From positions 1 through 22,289 of the forward strand of contig JAKQBN010000023.1 of NCBI GenBank assembly GCA_029559475.1: DNA of 22,289 nucleotides, in the 5' to 3' direction. A model generated the notes under the pieces. It saw nothing but the letters and a program-made list of their open reading frames with translations, was not told the origin of the DNA and did not search any database. This DNA is from a bacterium. Its GTDB lineage: Bacteria > UBA4055. Below, one piece after another: positions 1-8,130 of the stretch. Each line of letters starts with the position of its first letter. Position 1 is the stretch's first letter. A program made the position numbers and the translations under genes.

Positions 1-188
1 GGATACCGGAACTGCTTAACAAGTATAATTTTGTCTTTGTGATATGCGTTAACGATGACGGCTTTTGTATCTTTCGCCCTTTCGAGAAACTCCCATTTCT
101 GCAGCTTGCCGGATCTGTCTTCGAATTCTGTGATGAAGAAATTCGAATATTTTCCGTCAAAGATTTTATATTTTTTGATGATCTTCAT
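1..188 (-). CDS. Nudix hydrolase (ADP-ribose pyrophosphatase-like), N-terminal part only
   Basis: Reading the minus strand from an ATG at 188 gives 62 open codons that run off the left edge. The protein starts MKIIKKYKIFDGKYSNFF and ends at the edge with KDKIILVKQFRY. An N-terminal strand region, then a stretch like AVIVNAYHKDKIILVKQFRY, is the typical start of ADP-sugar pyrophosphatases of the Nudix superfamily, where LVxQFRYP precedes the Nudix box. The Nudix box itself lies outside the window, so the catalytic residues cannot be seen. The start overlaps the stop of the DUF2238 gene by ATGA (185-188), so it is the third gene of the mannosidase operon. Enzymes of this type hydrolyse ADP-ribose or ADP-sugars in the cytoplasm; the substrate here is an inference. 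Confidence 0.72.
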   Translation of the reverse strand, partial: MKIIKKYKIFDGKYSNFFITEFEDRSGKLQKWEFLERAKDTKAVIVNAYHKDKIILVKQFRY

Positions 189-796
189 TTTATCGTCTCA
201 GATATTTTTTTCCTGTTCATGAAATAGAATAAAAGCATGGCGAAGACCGAGCCTAATCCGTCGGAAAGCATGTCTTTCTGTGCGTCCCAAATGTCGCCCT
301 GAGATCCGAGAACGGTCATTCCGGCTTCCGGATCCGTAGAGATCGCGAATATCCATTCGAACAGCTCGTAGAAAGCTGCTACTGATAATATCGCGAAAAC
401 GGGAAAAAGATAAAGCAGCCACTTTGTATTGACAAGCTTTCTTTTGAGCAGGACTTCAGCTATCGGATAGGCATAGAAGCCAACCGTGAAATGAGCCATT
501 CTGTCATAATGATTTCTTTCAAAACCGAACATGTCTGTAATTAAGCCGAACGGAACTCTTTCAAATGTGAAATGTCCGCCGATCGTATGAAGAAATATCA
601 AGAAGAACATCATAATGTAGGCTGTCGGGGAGAATCTGAAATATTTTGATATTATCACAGCAGCAGCTACGATCAGCATTATCGGTATGTTCTCAGCCCA
701 CCAGACTCCTCTATGGTAAGGTGAGATCCCGCAGATAATAAACTCAGCTATGTAGATACCTAGTAGGATATGCGGAGTTTTATCTTTCATTTCCAT
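185..796 (-). CDS. DUF2238 (YjdF-type) integral membrane protein
   Basis: A 203-aa, very hydrophobic protein with about six predicted membrane segments (roughly residues 9-26, 34-52, 57-75, 100-117, 125-147 and 175-193). Three motifs match the DUF2238/YjdF inner-membrane family: a central NHYDRMAHF, an acidic ELFEW, and GSQGDIWDAQKDM before the last helix. The conserved D, E, H and W residues inside or next to the membrane suggest a catalytic or ligand-binding role, but the family has no established function. It begins 12 nt after the stop of the alpha-mannosidase gene and overlaps the following Nudix gene by ATGA, so it is co-transcribed and probably translationally coupled. A second ATG two codons in (790) is an equally possible start. 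Confidence 0.85.
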   Translation of the reverse strand: MEMKDKTPHILLGIYIAEFIICGISPYHRGVWWAENIPIMLIVAAAVIISKYFRFSPTAYIMMFFLIFLHTIGGHFTFERVPFGLITDMFGFERNHYDRMAHFTVGFYAYPIAEVLLKRKLVNTKWLLYLFPVFAILSVAAFYELFEWIFAISTDPEAGMTVLGSQGDIWDAQKDMLSDGLGSVFAMLLFYFMNRKKISETIK

Positions 797-808
797 TTCC
801 CGAAATTA

Positions 809-3800
809 TTATTTTGTCAGATACAGCGTTTTAATCTCGAAAGGCTTGAACTTGAGATCAACGGAACTACACTTTTTCTTCAAATGCTTTCTTTCGTTCT
901 CTATAAGGTTAGTTTCCTCAACCCCGTACTTTTCGTCAAAGTAAACTCTTATATTGTCGTTCATTCCCATAGTTTCGTACAGCCTGAGGATGATGCCTTT
1001 TCCGTCTTCGCTAATTTTGACCGTGTCAATTTTAACAGTGCATGAATCTATGCTGAAAACGGCTCTTTCTTTTATTACCGGCATTTTTTTTAGCGGTATT
1101 ATCGTTACAGGATCGTTTAGTTCGTGAGCCTTGACGAGCACATCTGAATATTCAAGGCTGCCGAGATGCGGATAGTATGAGAAAGTGAATTCGTGTTCGC
1201 CCGTGTCAGCGCTTTCATCGGGATATCTGGCGCTTCGTAACAGCGAAAGTTCCACTTTGCCGTCATTGATGATATGTCCGTATTTGCAGTCGTTCAGGAT
1301 GGCAAATCCCATATCAGGCTGGCTGATGTCCGCAAACCTCTGACCAGGCACCTCGAATCTCGCATGATCCCAGCTCGTGTTAAAATGCGCAGGTCTCTTT
1401 ATATTCCCGAACTGTATCTCATAAGTCGCTGTGTCTGAATGAATGTTCGTATCAGCCGTAACTTTTAAAAATTTCTTTTCCTCTTTCCAGTCAACGTTAT
1501 TATCTATCCTGATCTCCTTTGAATGAGATGCAAGAGTTATGGTCTGAATTATGGTTGAATTTCCTACAGACATAACCTGCTCTATGCCTACTAAATGCCC
1601 GCTGTCGCCAAGGATCAAAAGACTGACCCTCTGAGCCTGCTCAGCCTTTGTTTCTTTATAATAGTGGTTGACATCCCAGGCTTCCCAGTTTATTGGAAGA
1701 TCTTCCCAAAGAAGGAGTTTATTCGCGAATTTAACCGTCTCCAGCTCTCTCTCTTTATCATAAATGGAATGTATTACGCCGTCGTCGCAAATTATGATTT
1801 TCACGAATTTGTTTTCAAGCTCGATACCGTTCTCTGTGATCGTCAGAGAGGCTTTGCCGGAATGTTTCTGCTCAACGGCTTTTTTCTCTTTCTTTACTGT
1901 AAATGTCGTATATCCGAGCGGTGGAACTTTTACGAAGAACTCTATATGGCCGTGATTGATCAGCCAGGGTATACTTTTACCGTCAGCATCTGTGATACTA
2001 AAATGCTCGCCCTCTTTTACCGGGAACCTGACTATCTCATCTCTTTCCCAGCTGAGTGCATTAAAGGCGAGATAGGATCCTTCAAGCTTGTCATCATACC
2101 TGACATCAAAAAGCTGATTGAAAAATTTCTCAAACAGATCATGAAGCTTGTTGAAATTGTATTCCGACAGGTCGTGCGCATCCTTGTAAACCCAGCCTAT
2201 CGAAGATCCGGGCAGGATGTCGTGGAACTGATGCAGAAGCGTGTCTTTCCAGATCCTTTCTATCGCGGCTTTCGGGAAGTCCTTTATCATCGTGCCTAAA
2301 AACTCGATATCATGCAGAGCTATCTCCATATCGCGGTTGTATTTCTTCATCAGAGCCTGGGTGGTGTATGTTCCCCTGTGAAGCTCAAGATAAAGTTCGC
2401 CTGCCCACGACGGAAGATCCTTTTTAGGTATCTTCGCGATGTTATCAAAAAAATCCTGCGCGAACGAGAATTTGAATTTCGGAACGCCTTCGAGGTTCTG
2501 CTGCCTCAGCCCCAGCTCGATATGAATTGGTGAAGGTCCGCCTCCGCCGTCGCCGATTCCATAGAGGTTCAGGAATTCATCCGATACATCAGACTGCGCG
2601 TATCTTTCCTCACTTTCGATCATTTTGGCGGGCATATTGGAAAAATTGTAGTCATTCGTAGGTAAAAAGTGAGTTAAAATATCAGTCCCGTCAATTCCTT
2701 TCCAGTAGAATGTATGGTGCGGGAATTTGTTCGTCTCATTCCATGAAATTTTCTGCGTCATGAAAATGTCAACTCCCGATTTTTTAAGTATCTGCGGCAG
2801 CGCGGCCGAGTAGCCGAATACATCCGGCAGCCAAAGATTCTTTACATCTTCGCCGAATTCTTCCATAAAGAATTTTTTACCGAAAAGGCACTGTCTGACA
2901 AGAGATTCACCTGAAGTGATGTTCATATCAGGCTCGACCCACATCGCTCCCTGAACTTCCCATCTTTTATCTTTGACCGCTTTTTTAATTTTTTTATAAA
3001 GCTCGGGATAATTCTCTTTTACCCATTCGTACATCTGGGGCTGAGATGAACCGAACTTGTATTCGGGATATTCTTCCATAAGCTTTAATGCTGTAGAAAA
3101 TGTCCTACCCGCTTTTCGTTTCGTTTCGCGTACGGGCCAGAGCCATGCAAGGTCAATATGAGCATGACCGATCGAATAAACGGTCATAGAGCTGTCGTAC
3201 GCTTTTTTCGAAAGCAGATCTTTTGTGATCTTAAGAGCGCGGTCTATGCCTTCTCCGCTGTCCCAAAGGTTAACAATATCGTTCAAACCTTTTAAAAGTT
3301 TTTTTTTCCTAGGCTTATTGTCGGGAAGCTTTTTCATCAGGTCGAAAAGCACTATCATGTCATATTCAAGGTGTATTATCTTTTTATTCACAGCCACAAT
3401 TTCAGCCTGCTTAAGTCTGAACTCGTCCATATTCTTTCCGAACAGGCCGTTCGCACCTGCTTCGACAAGGATCTCGAACTTTTCGCCCTTTTTCGCCTTG
3501 AAGAAAAGCCTGTAAAAATATTTTCCTGAATTAATATACCAGTCGGTCTTATTGGTAAGTCCCTGATCGGGTACGCCTTTCACGAACACGCAGCCTTCGC
3601 CATCGAGGTCTATTAAAAGTCCGGTTTCCAGCCCGTCGAAGTCATCAGGTACGGTTCCTTTGAATTTAAACCATGCGCATCCCCATAATTTTCCCCACTT
3701 ATCACCGACCTTTATCGGTTTAAATTTCGATTTCACCGCTGTTTTATACGGGATCGGTTCTATCTTATCGTAGATATATGCGGCATCTACAGGCGCATAT

Positions 3801-3871
3801 TTTGAATATTTAAGATTGGACAGTCTGTCCATGAACTGCTTAATTCTTTCGGTATAGATTTTTTCATACAT
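809..3871 (-). CDS. Alpha-mannosidase, glycoside hydrolase family 38
   Basis: A 1020-aa protein with the full GH38 layout. An N-terminal beta region (about 1-225) is followed by the catalytic domain. The latter has the zinc motif GHAHIDLAWLWPVRET (His238, Asp240 by comparison with the family), the nucleophile Asp350 in WLPDVFGYSAALPQ, and a further zinc-ligand His498 in ELHRGTYTTQ. The helical middle domain has WKDTLLHQFHDILPGSS near 541-556, and a long beta-sandwich C-terminus follows. It has no signal peptide, so it probably trims imported mannosides or free oligosaccharides in the cytoplasm. Length and layout match bacterial GH38 enzymes of about 1000-1050 residues. The ATG at 3871 has a strong SD (GGAGGT, 6-nt spacing), and a promoter lies at 3905-3933. 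It is the first gene of an operon with DUF2238 and Nudix genes. Linkage specificity cannot be read from the sequence. Confidence 0.95.
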   Translation of the reverse strand: MYEKIYTERIKQFMDRLSNLKYSKYAPVDAAYIYDKIEPIPYKTAVKSKFKPIKVGDKWGKLWGCAWFKFKGTVPDDFDGLETGLLIDLDGEGCVFVKGVPDQGLTNKTDWYINSGKYFYRLFFKAKKGEKFEILVEAGANGLFGKNMDEFRLKQAEIVAVNKKIIHLEYDMIVLFDLMKKLPDNKPRKKKLLKGLNDIVNLWDSGEGIDRALKITKDLLSKKAYDSSMTVYSIGHAHIDLAWLWPVRETKRKAGRTFSTALKLMEEYPEYKFGSSQPQMYEWVKENYPELYKKIKKAVKDKRWEVQGAMWVEPDMNITSGESLVRQCLFGKKFFMEEFGEDVKNLWLPDVFGYSAALPQILKKSGVDIFMTQKISWNETNKFPHHTFYWKGIDGTDILTHFLPTNDYNFSNMPAKMIESEERYAQSDVSDEFLNLYGIGDGGGGPSPIHIELGLRQQNLEGVPKFKFSFAQDFFDNIAKIPKKDLPSWAGELYLELHRGTYTTQALMKKYNRDMEIALHDIEFLGTMIKDFPKAAIERIWKDTLLHQFHDILPGSSIGWVYKDAHDLSEYNFNKLHDLFEKFFNQLFDVRYDDKLEGSYLAFNALSWERDEIVRFPVKEGEHFSITDADGKSIPWLINHGHIEFFVKVPPLGYTTFTVKKEKKAVEQKHSGKASLTITENGIELENKFVKIIICDDGVIHSIYDKERELETVKFANKLLLWEDLPINWEAWDVNHYYKETKAEQAQRVSLLILGDSGHLVGIEQVMSVGNSTIIQTITLASHSKEIRIDNNVDWKEEKKFLKVTADTNIHSDTATYEIQFGNIKRPAHFNTSWDHARFEVPGQRFADISQPDMGFAILNDCKYGHIINDGKVELSLLRSARYPDESADTGEHEFTFSYYPHLGSLEYSDVLVKAHELNDPVTIIPLKKMPVIKERAVFSIDSCTVKIDTVKISEDGKGIILRLYETMGMNDNIRVYFDEKYGVEETNLIENERKHLKKKCSSVDLKFKPFEIKTLYLTK

Positions 3872-3904
3872 GATAATACCTCCATAACTTTACTCTCTGT
3901 ATGA

Positions 3905-3933
3905 ATAATATGAATATAAACAAACGAATTCAA
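3905..3933 (-). promoter_or_regulatory. Sigma70-type promoter of the alpha-mannosidase operon
   Basis: On the minus strand TTGAAT (3928-3933) and TATTAT (3905-3910) are separated by exactly 17 nt. This leaves a leader of roughly 25-30 nt before the SD and ATG of the mannosidase gene. The promoter sits in the short gap behind the stop of the DUF1846 gene (3948). No terminator hairpin is visible between the two genes, so some read-through is possible. Confidence 0.65.
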
Positions 3934-3947
3934 GAACTTAATTATTA

Positions 3948-5471
3948 TCAGCTTATAAATAAACTCTTACTTGAATATTCAGGGTCGCAGGTCAGGTTAA
4001 CCTTCAGTTTTCTCCAGCCGGCTTCATCACCCGGAGTAGGAATATGGGTCAGGTGGACTTCGCAGCCTGCAAGTTTTTTGAGCTGCTCCATGGCCATCTG
4101 GGCAGCCGGATTGAAAAGCGCACTGACGCTGAGAACTATAAGCATCTCGTCAACATCAAGGCTGGCGACTTTTCTGTTAAGTATATCTGTTTTAAGATGT
4201 GTTACAGAATCTATCAGGCTCTGCGGTAATAGGAACATATTGTCCGGAAGACCGGCGAGCTGCTTTACCGCGTTAATAATAAGGCTGGAGGAAGCATGCA
4301 TTAGAGGTGAGTTCTTTCCTGTTATTATAGTACCATCTGCAAGCTCAATGGCCGCGCCGCAGTAGAATCCGGCATGACCTTTGCCTGTACTTTCTGCTTC
4401 GGCAGCAGCCTGTCTGGCAGGCAGTACTACGCTTCTGTCCTCGGGTACCGCGCCAACTTTATTCATTATCTTTTGTGCATGTTCTAGAGAATCTTTCTCC
4501 GCTAAACCGAGAGCGTATTCCACTCCGCATCTGAAAAACCTGCGTATCACTTCCTGATGGCCTGCTTGTTCGAGCGCTTCATCATTGATTATTCCCGCAC
4601 TTGCCCTGTTCACGCCCATATCGGTAGGCGACTGATACATCGATTTTTCGCCTGTTATTTTTTCAAGCATCTTTTTCAGCAGCGGAAAAGCGTCAATATC
4701 CCTGTTGTAGTTCACAACTTCCTTGCCGTAAGCTTTCAGATGATGCGTATCGATAAGATTTACATCCTTCAGGTCTATCGTAGCTGCTTCATAAGCAATG
4801 TTCACTTTGTGGTTTAACGGCAGATCCCATATCGGAAATGTCTCGAACTTGGCGTATCCTGCCTTAACGCCCTTTTTATACTCATGATAAAGACTGCACA
4901 GGCAGGTGGTCAGTTTACCGCTTCCGGGACCGGGTCCTGTTACCACTACTATAGGTTTATCTGTTTTTATATATTCATTCGAGCCGTAACCTTTGTCGCT
5001 TACGATAAGGTCGATATTTTCGGGATATCCGTCGATCGGGCGGTGTATATAGACTTTCATCCCTCTCATTTCGAGCTTATTTTTAAATGCGTTCGCTGAA
5101 GGCTGGTTCTCATATCGTGTAATTACGACAGCTTTGATATCAATGCCCCATTCCCTGAAATCATCAATTGTCTTCAGCGTATCGTGGTCATAAGTAATGC
5201 CGAAATCCGCTCTGATTTTCTTCCTTTCAATGTCACCGGCATAAATGCACATTATGACATCTGTTTTATCCTTAAGAAGCTGTAATAGCCTCATTTTTAC
5301 ATTCGGATCGAATCCCGGAAGAACCCTCGAAGCGTGGTAATCGTACATTATCTTTCCGCCGAACTCGAGATAAAGTTTATCATTAAATCTACTCACTCTT
5401 TCCAGGATCGAGGCTGTCTGTTCTTTAAGATATTTCTCATTGTCAAATCCGATACGCTTAATCTTGTTCAT
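3948..5471 (-). CDS. DUF1846 family protein
   Basis: A 507-aa protein that matches the DUF1846 family over its whole length. Recognisable stretches are IGFDNEKYLKEQ at the start, KIMYDYHASRVLPGFDP, and a glycine-rich loop GPGPGSGKLTT (about 179-189) that resembles a P-loop. Later come PIWDLPLNHKVNIAYEAAT, SPTDMGVNRASAGI and GKNSPLMHASSSLIINAVK. The family is widespread in anaerobes and has solved structures, but no agreed biochemical role; nucleotide binding is inferred from the glycine loop. I place the start at 5471: AAGGAA lies just upstream with good spacing and a promoter is at 5502-5530. An in-frame ATG at 5516 would lie upstream of the -10 box and cannot be on that transcript. The gene is divergent from the Memo-like operon. 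Confidence 0.93.
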   Translation of the reverse strand: MNKIKRIGFDNEKYLKEQTASILERVSRFNDKLYLEFGGKIMYDYHASRVLPGFDPNVKMRLLQLLKDKTDVIMCIYAGDIERKKIRADFGITYDHDTLKTIDDFREWGIDIKAVVITRYENQPSANAFKNKLEMRGMKVYIHRPIDGYPENIDLIVSDKGYGSNEYIKTDKPIVVVTGPGPGSGKLTTCLCSLYHEYKKGVKAGYAKFETFPIWDLPLNHKVNIAYEAATIDLKDVNLIDTHHLKAYGKEVVNYNRDIDAFPLLKKMLEKITGEKSMYQSPTDMGVNRASAGIINDEALEQAGHQEVIRRFFRCGVEYALGLAEKDSLEHAQKIMNKVGAVPEDRSVVLPARQAAAEAESTGKGHAGFYCGAAIELADGTIITGKNSPLMHASSSLIINAVKQLAGLPDNMFLLPQSLIDSVTHLKTDILNRKVASLDVDEMLIVLSVSALFNPAAQMAMEQLKKLAGCEVHLTHIPTPGDEAGWRKLKVNLTCDPEYSSKSLFIS

Positions 5472-5501
5472 TTCTATTTCCTTATAAAAATATTGCTCAT
5501 A

Positions 5502-5530
5502 AATATAACTATACATAATGCTTTAATCAA
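5502..5530 (-). promoter_or_regulatory. Sigma70-type promoter of the DUF1846 gene
   Basis: Minus strand: TTGATT (5525-5530), 17-nt spacer, TATATT (5502-5507). The start of transcription should fall near 5495, about 24 nt before the ATG at 5471. This supports the shorter protein start. The promoter is back-to-back with the plus-strand promoter at 5555-5583. Confidence 0.7.
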
Positions 5531-5554
5531 ACGGGAATATGTTTTTTTCAAATG

Positions 5555-5583
5555 TTGATAATTATATGATTATTAAGTATAAT
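5555..5583 (+). promoter_or_regulatory. Sigma70-type promoter of the Memo/MFS/AhpD/TonB operon
   Basis: TTGATA (5555-5560), 17-nt spacer, perfect TATAAT (5578-5583). Transcription should begin near 5590, right at the Shine-Dalgarno sequence GGAGGAG (5589-5595), giving an unusually short leader before the ATG at 5605. It is the only clear promoter ahead of the five-gene operon that ends at 11360. Confidence 0.72.
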
Positions 5584-5604
5584 TCAGCGGAGGAGAAAAG
5601 CGTT

Positions 5605-6468
5605 ATGGCGATACCGGATTTTAAGAAAGATCATACTGAAAGGCACAGCAGGCTTTCGGAAGCTCAGATAGATAATATCTTCGATAAAGCTTCGGTGTAC
5701 GATCTGTCTGGAACTTTGAGGAACGGAGGGTCGGTGATTTTTCCGCACTCGACTATCGAAGTGAGCGGCATATATACAGCTGCGGCCGTTAATGCTTGTC
5801 TAGATTCAGGTGCTGACAGAGTGCTTGTCATAGGTGTTCTTCATGCTCTTACGGATGAAATGAACGAAGCGCGGATAAGGGTCGCGAACGGCGGAAGACC
5901 GGAGGATGAAGAACTCTGGGGAGTTCAGGGTCCGGGCTTAAATGGGAGAAGGGAGTGGGAGAGCGAGTTCTCGCTTCTAAACTTTTTGTTCCTGTGGAAC
6001 ATCGCCGTAAGGAGAAGAGGAATAGAACATCCAGAGCTGATCATGCGGTACCCGTATCTGGCTGGAGGCAGGCCCGAAGCGATGCCGGGGATAGGCGAAC
6101 TTGAAGATATTGCACTGAAGGCTGCCGCGATCGTAGCAACGACGGATCCTTTTCATCACGGGGTCGGATACGGGGATAAACCCGAGAATTCATTTTATCC
6201 TGAAACCGGCGGGCTCGATCTTGGGCGAAGAAGGATAAGAGAAGGACTTGATATACTTGAAAGGGCGGATCATCCGGCTTATAACAGGCACTGCGTTGAG
6301 GCCAAGAGCGACGGCAGGGATGCAGGTCAGGTTTTAAGGCATCTGCTCGGTCCGGTGAAGGCTGAAATACTCGATATCGTATCGGACGACATGACGGAAA
6401 TGTACGGAGGCGTTTCTCCGACCTGGGTCGCCGGAGCGCTGATCGAACTTAAAAGGACAGGTAAATGA
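5605..6468 (+). CDS. Memo-like protein (AmmeMemoRadiSam protein B / LigB-type fold)
   Basis: A 287-aa protein with features of the MEMO family, whose fold resembles class III extradiol dioxygenases. These are FPHSTIEVSGIYTAAA with His48, DRVLVIGVLHA with His80, IVATTDPFHHGVGYG with His184/His185 (compare SSDxSH in MEMO), and a C-terminal SPTWVAGALIELKR like the family's SVSYAAGAL end. Cys230 could take the place of the MEMO cysteine ligand. The family match is mine by motif and is fairly distant, so it may form a separate subfamily. I chose ATG 5605 because GGAGGAG stands 9 nt before it; an in-frame ATG at 5539 lies upstream of the promoter. It overlaps the MFS gene by ATGA. A metal-dependent redox or ring-cleaving role is possible but not shown. 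Confidence 0.68.
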   Translation: MAIPDFKKDHTERHSRLSEAQIDNIFDKASVYDLSGTLRNGGSVIFPHSTIEVSGIYTAAAVNACLDSGADRVLVIGVLHALTDEMNEARIRVANGGRPEDEELWGVQGPGLNGRREWESEFSLLNFLFLWNIAVRRRGIEHPELIMRYPYLAGGRPEAMPGIGELEDIALKAAAIVATTDPFHHGVGYGDKPENSFYPETGGLDLGRRRIREGLDILERADHPAYNRHCVEAKSDGRDAGQVLRHLLGPVKAEILDIVSDDMTEMYGGVSPTWVAGALIELKRTGK

Positions 6469-7799
6469 CATCTTTTCTTGATTTTAGCGGCCTTACTTTA
6501 AAAGAGAAAGTCACTCTTAAATATCATTTTATAAGTTCGATCTTTGAAGGTTTCGCGGTAGGGATTCTGGGCCTGAACGAATTCGTCTTTTTAAAAAGCC
6601 TCAACGCATCGCCTTATTTTCTCGGAGTACTTTTTCAGGCGAGCATCGTTGTAATGCTGATGAGCGTCGTGTTCAACCAGTTCGTTAAACGGTTTAAAGA
6701 TAAAAAAAAGCTGTTCTTCGTTTCCATCCTTCTTACAAGATCGCCTCTGTTCTTAGCTTTCTTTTTTAATTCAGGCTCGAAAAACGATATTCTATTTCAT
6801 TTTATTTTCCTCGGAATGTATTTCGCCTATTGCTTTACTACGCCGTTGATAATGCCGATACTCTCAATGATGATAAAGCAGAATTACAAAAATGAGAATT
6901 TCGGAAGACTGTACAGCAATGTAGCTGTCTCTGTAAAGATCACATCACTTATAACAGTGTTCGTATTCGGTATGATCCTCGACTACGACAATTTCGCGTT
7001 TAGATATTTCTATCCTCTTTCTGCGCTGTTAAGCATATTATCGGCTTATTATTTTATAAAAATACCGTACCGCTGCGTAACTCCGCATTTAAAGACTTCC
7101 GTGATCGAAAGCGTAAGATCGTCTCTTAAAGATATGGCAACAATTATAAAAAAGAACAAACCGTTCAGGGATTTCGAATGGGGGTTTATGGCTTACGGCC
7201 TCGCGTTTATGATATTCACTCCGGTAATGACCCTTTATTTTGAAAAAGCGCTCGGGCTTAGTTACTCTTCAGTTTCTTTCTATAAAAATCAGGCGACATT
7301 CTTATCTATGATATTTCTTCCTATGATGGGAAGGTATTTCTCGAAGAACGACCCGAGGAAATTCGGCATATTCACTTTCGCGTGGCTGTTTTTATTTCTC
7401 ACCGCTTTATGGTCTACGAAATTGATCGGATCTCACTTTGATTTCTGGAACATGCAGATCTATTATACAGTTTTTCTTGCCCACTGCTTTCTCGGGCTGT
7501 TCTACGCGAGCATGCAGCTTTTATGGGATATAGGCAGCACATATTTCTGCAAAAACGAAGAGGTCGGAGCATATCAGTCTATCCATATCTCCCTTACCGG
7601 TTTCAGGGGTATATTTGCGCCTCTTATCGGAGTCAGTCTATACGGCTTAATCGGTCATTACAATACTTTTATAGTTTCCGCTGCCCTGATACTCGGGGCT
7701 ATATATATTATGTATTATTCTATGAAAAGATATCCCGATCACGCAAGCTCAAAAAAATATAATAGAAAGGAGAAAAGGAGTGGAAAAAACATCGATTGA
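6465..7799 (+). CDS. MFS-type permease
   Basis: A 444-aa protein with about 12 hydrophobic segments and a polar central loop near residues 195-230, the usual 6+6 layout of the major facilitator superfamily. A basic loop between helices 2 and 3 (FVKRFKDKKKLFF) is in the place of the MFS motif A. The substrate cannot be told. Its ATG lies inside the stop of the Memo-like gene (ATGA, 6465-6468), and its last 20 nt overlap the start of the CxxC AhpD-like gene, so all three are translationally coupled. Being in an operon with a TonB receptor suggests it moves the same compound across the inner membrane, which is an inference from context. Confidence 0.82.
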   Translation: MTSFLDFSGLTLKEKVTLKYHFISSIFEGFAVGILGLNEFVFLKSLNASPYFLGVLFQASIVVMLMSVVFNQFVKRFKDKKKLFFVSILLTRSPLFLAFFFNSGSKNDILFHFIFLGMYFAYCFTTPLIMPILSMMIKQNYKNENFGRLYSNVAVSVKITSLITVFVFGMILDYDNFAFRYFYPLSALLSILSAYYFIKIPYRCVTPHLKTSVIESVRSSLKDMATIIKKNKPFRDFEWGFMAYGLAFMIFTPVMTLYFEKALGLSYSSVSFYKNQATFLSMIFLPMMGRYFSKNDPRKFGIFTFAWLFLFLTALWSTKLIGSHFDFWNMQIYYTVFLAHCFLGLFYASMQLLWDIGSTYFCKNEEVGAYQSIHISLTGFRGIFAPLIGVSLYGLIGHYNTFIVSAALILGAIYIMYYSMKRYPDHASSKKYNRKEKRSGKNID

Positions 7800-8130
7800 G
7801 AAGTTCATGGAGGAGCGGGAGAAACTTAATGAATATGTAATGAAGTACGCCGATAATACTGTAAAGCGCTTTTTCAGCCTCGACAACCAGACATATAGAG
7901 ATGGAGCGCTCGATAAGAAGACTAAAGAGATGCTCGGATTCGTGGCTTCGATGGTATTAAGATGCGAGGACTGCATAGACTATCATCTCGGCAGATGTTT
8001 CGAAGAAGGTGTTAATGATGCTGAATTTACTGAAATGGTATCTGTCGGGATGATCGTCGGCGGTTCAATAACCGTGCCTCACATGAGAAGAGCTTTTAAA
8101 AAGTGGGACGAGTTAAGAAACAGGGGATGA
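7780..8130 (+). CDS. Carboxymuconolactone decarboxylase/AhpD-like protein
   Basis: A 116-aa protein of the CMD/AhpD superfamily. After LDKKTKEMLGFVASMVLRC it has the hallmark CxxCxxxH (Cys62, Cys65, His69 in CEDCIDYHL), then a glycine-rich helix region MIVGGSITVPHMRRA. In AhpD these residues form a redox-active disulfide with a proton-relay histidine; other members are lactone decarboxylases or hydroperoxide reductases. The start is a GTG at 7780 with an SD (AAAGGAG) 7 nt upstream; no nearby ATG is better placed. It overlaps the MFS gene by 20 nt and the TonB receptor by ATGA, so it sits in the middle of a coupled operon. The enzymatic reaction here is unknown. Confidence 0.88.
   Translation: MEKTSIEKFMEEREKLNEYVMKYADNTVKRFFSLDNQTYRDGALDKKTKEMLGFVASMVLRCEDCIDYHLGRCFEEGVNDAEFTEMVSVGMIVGGSITVPHMRRAFKKWDELRNRG

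Noticed and set aside
1595-2299. Plus-strand open frame of 234 codons
   Set aside because: It lies wholly antisense to the GH38 gene, whose motifs are clear; the frame has no recognisable domain.
5471-5516. Longer N-terminus for the DUF1846 protein (ATG at 5516)
   Set aside because: The start would lie upstream of the -10 box at 5502-5507 and lacks an SD; ATG 5471 has both.
8103-8127. Earlier GTG start for the TonB receptor
   Set aside because: It would add MGRVKKQG before the signal peptide; ATG 8127 gives a normal signal peptide and the ATGA overlap used throughout this operon.
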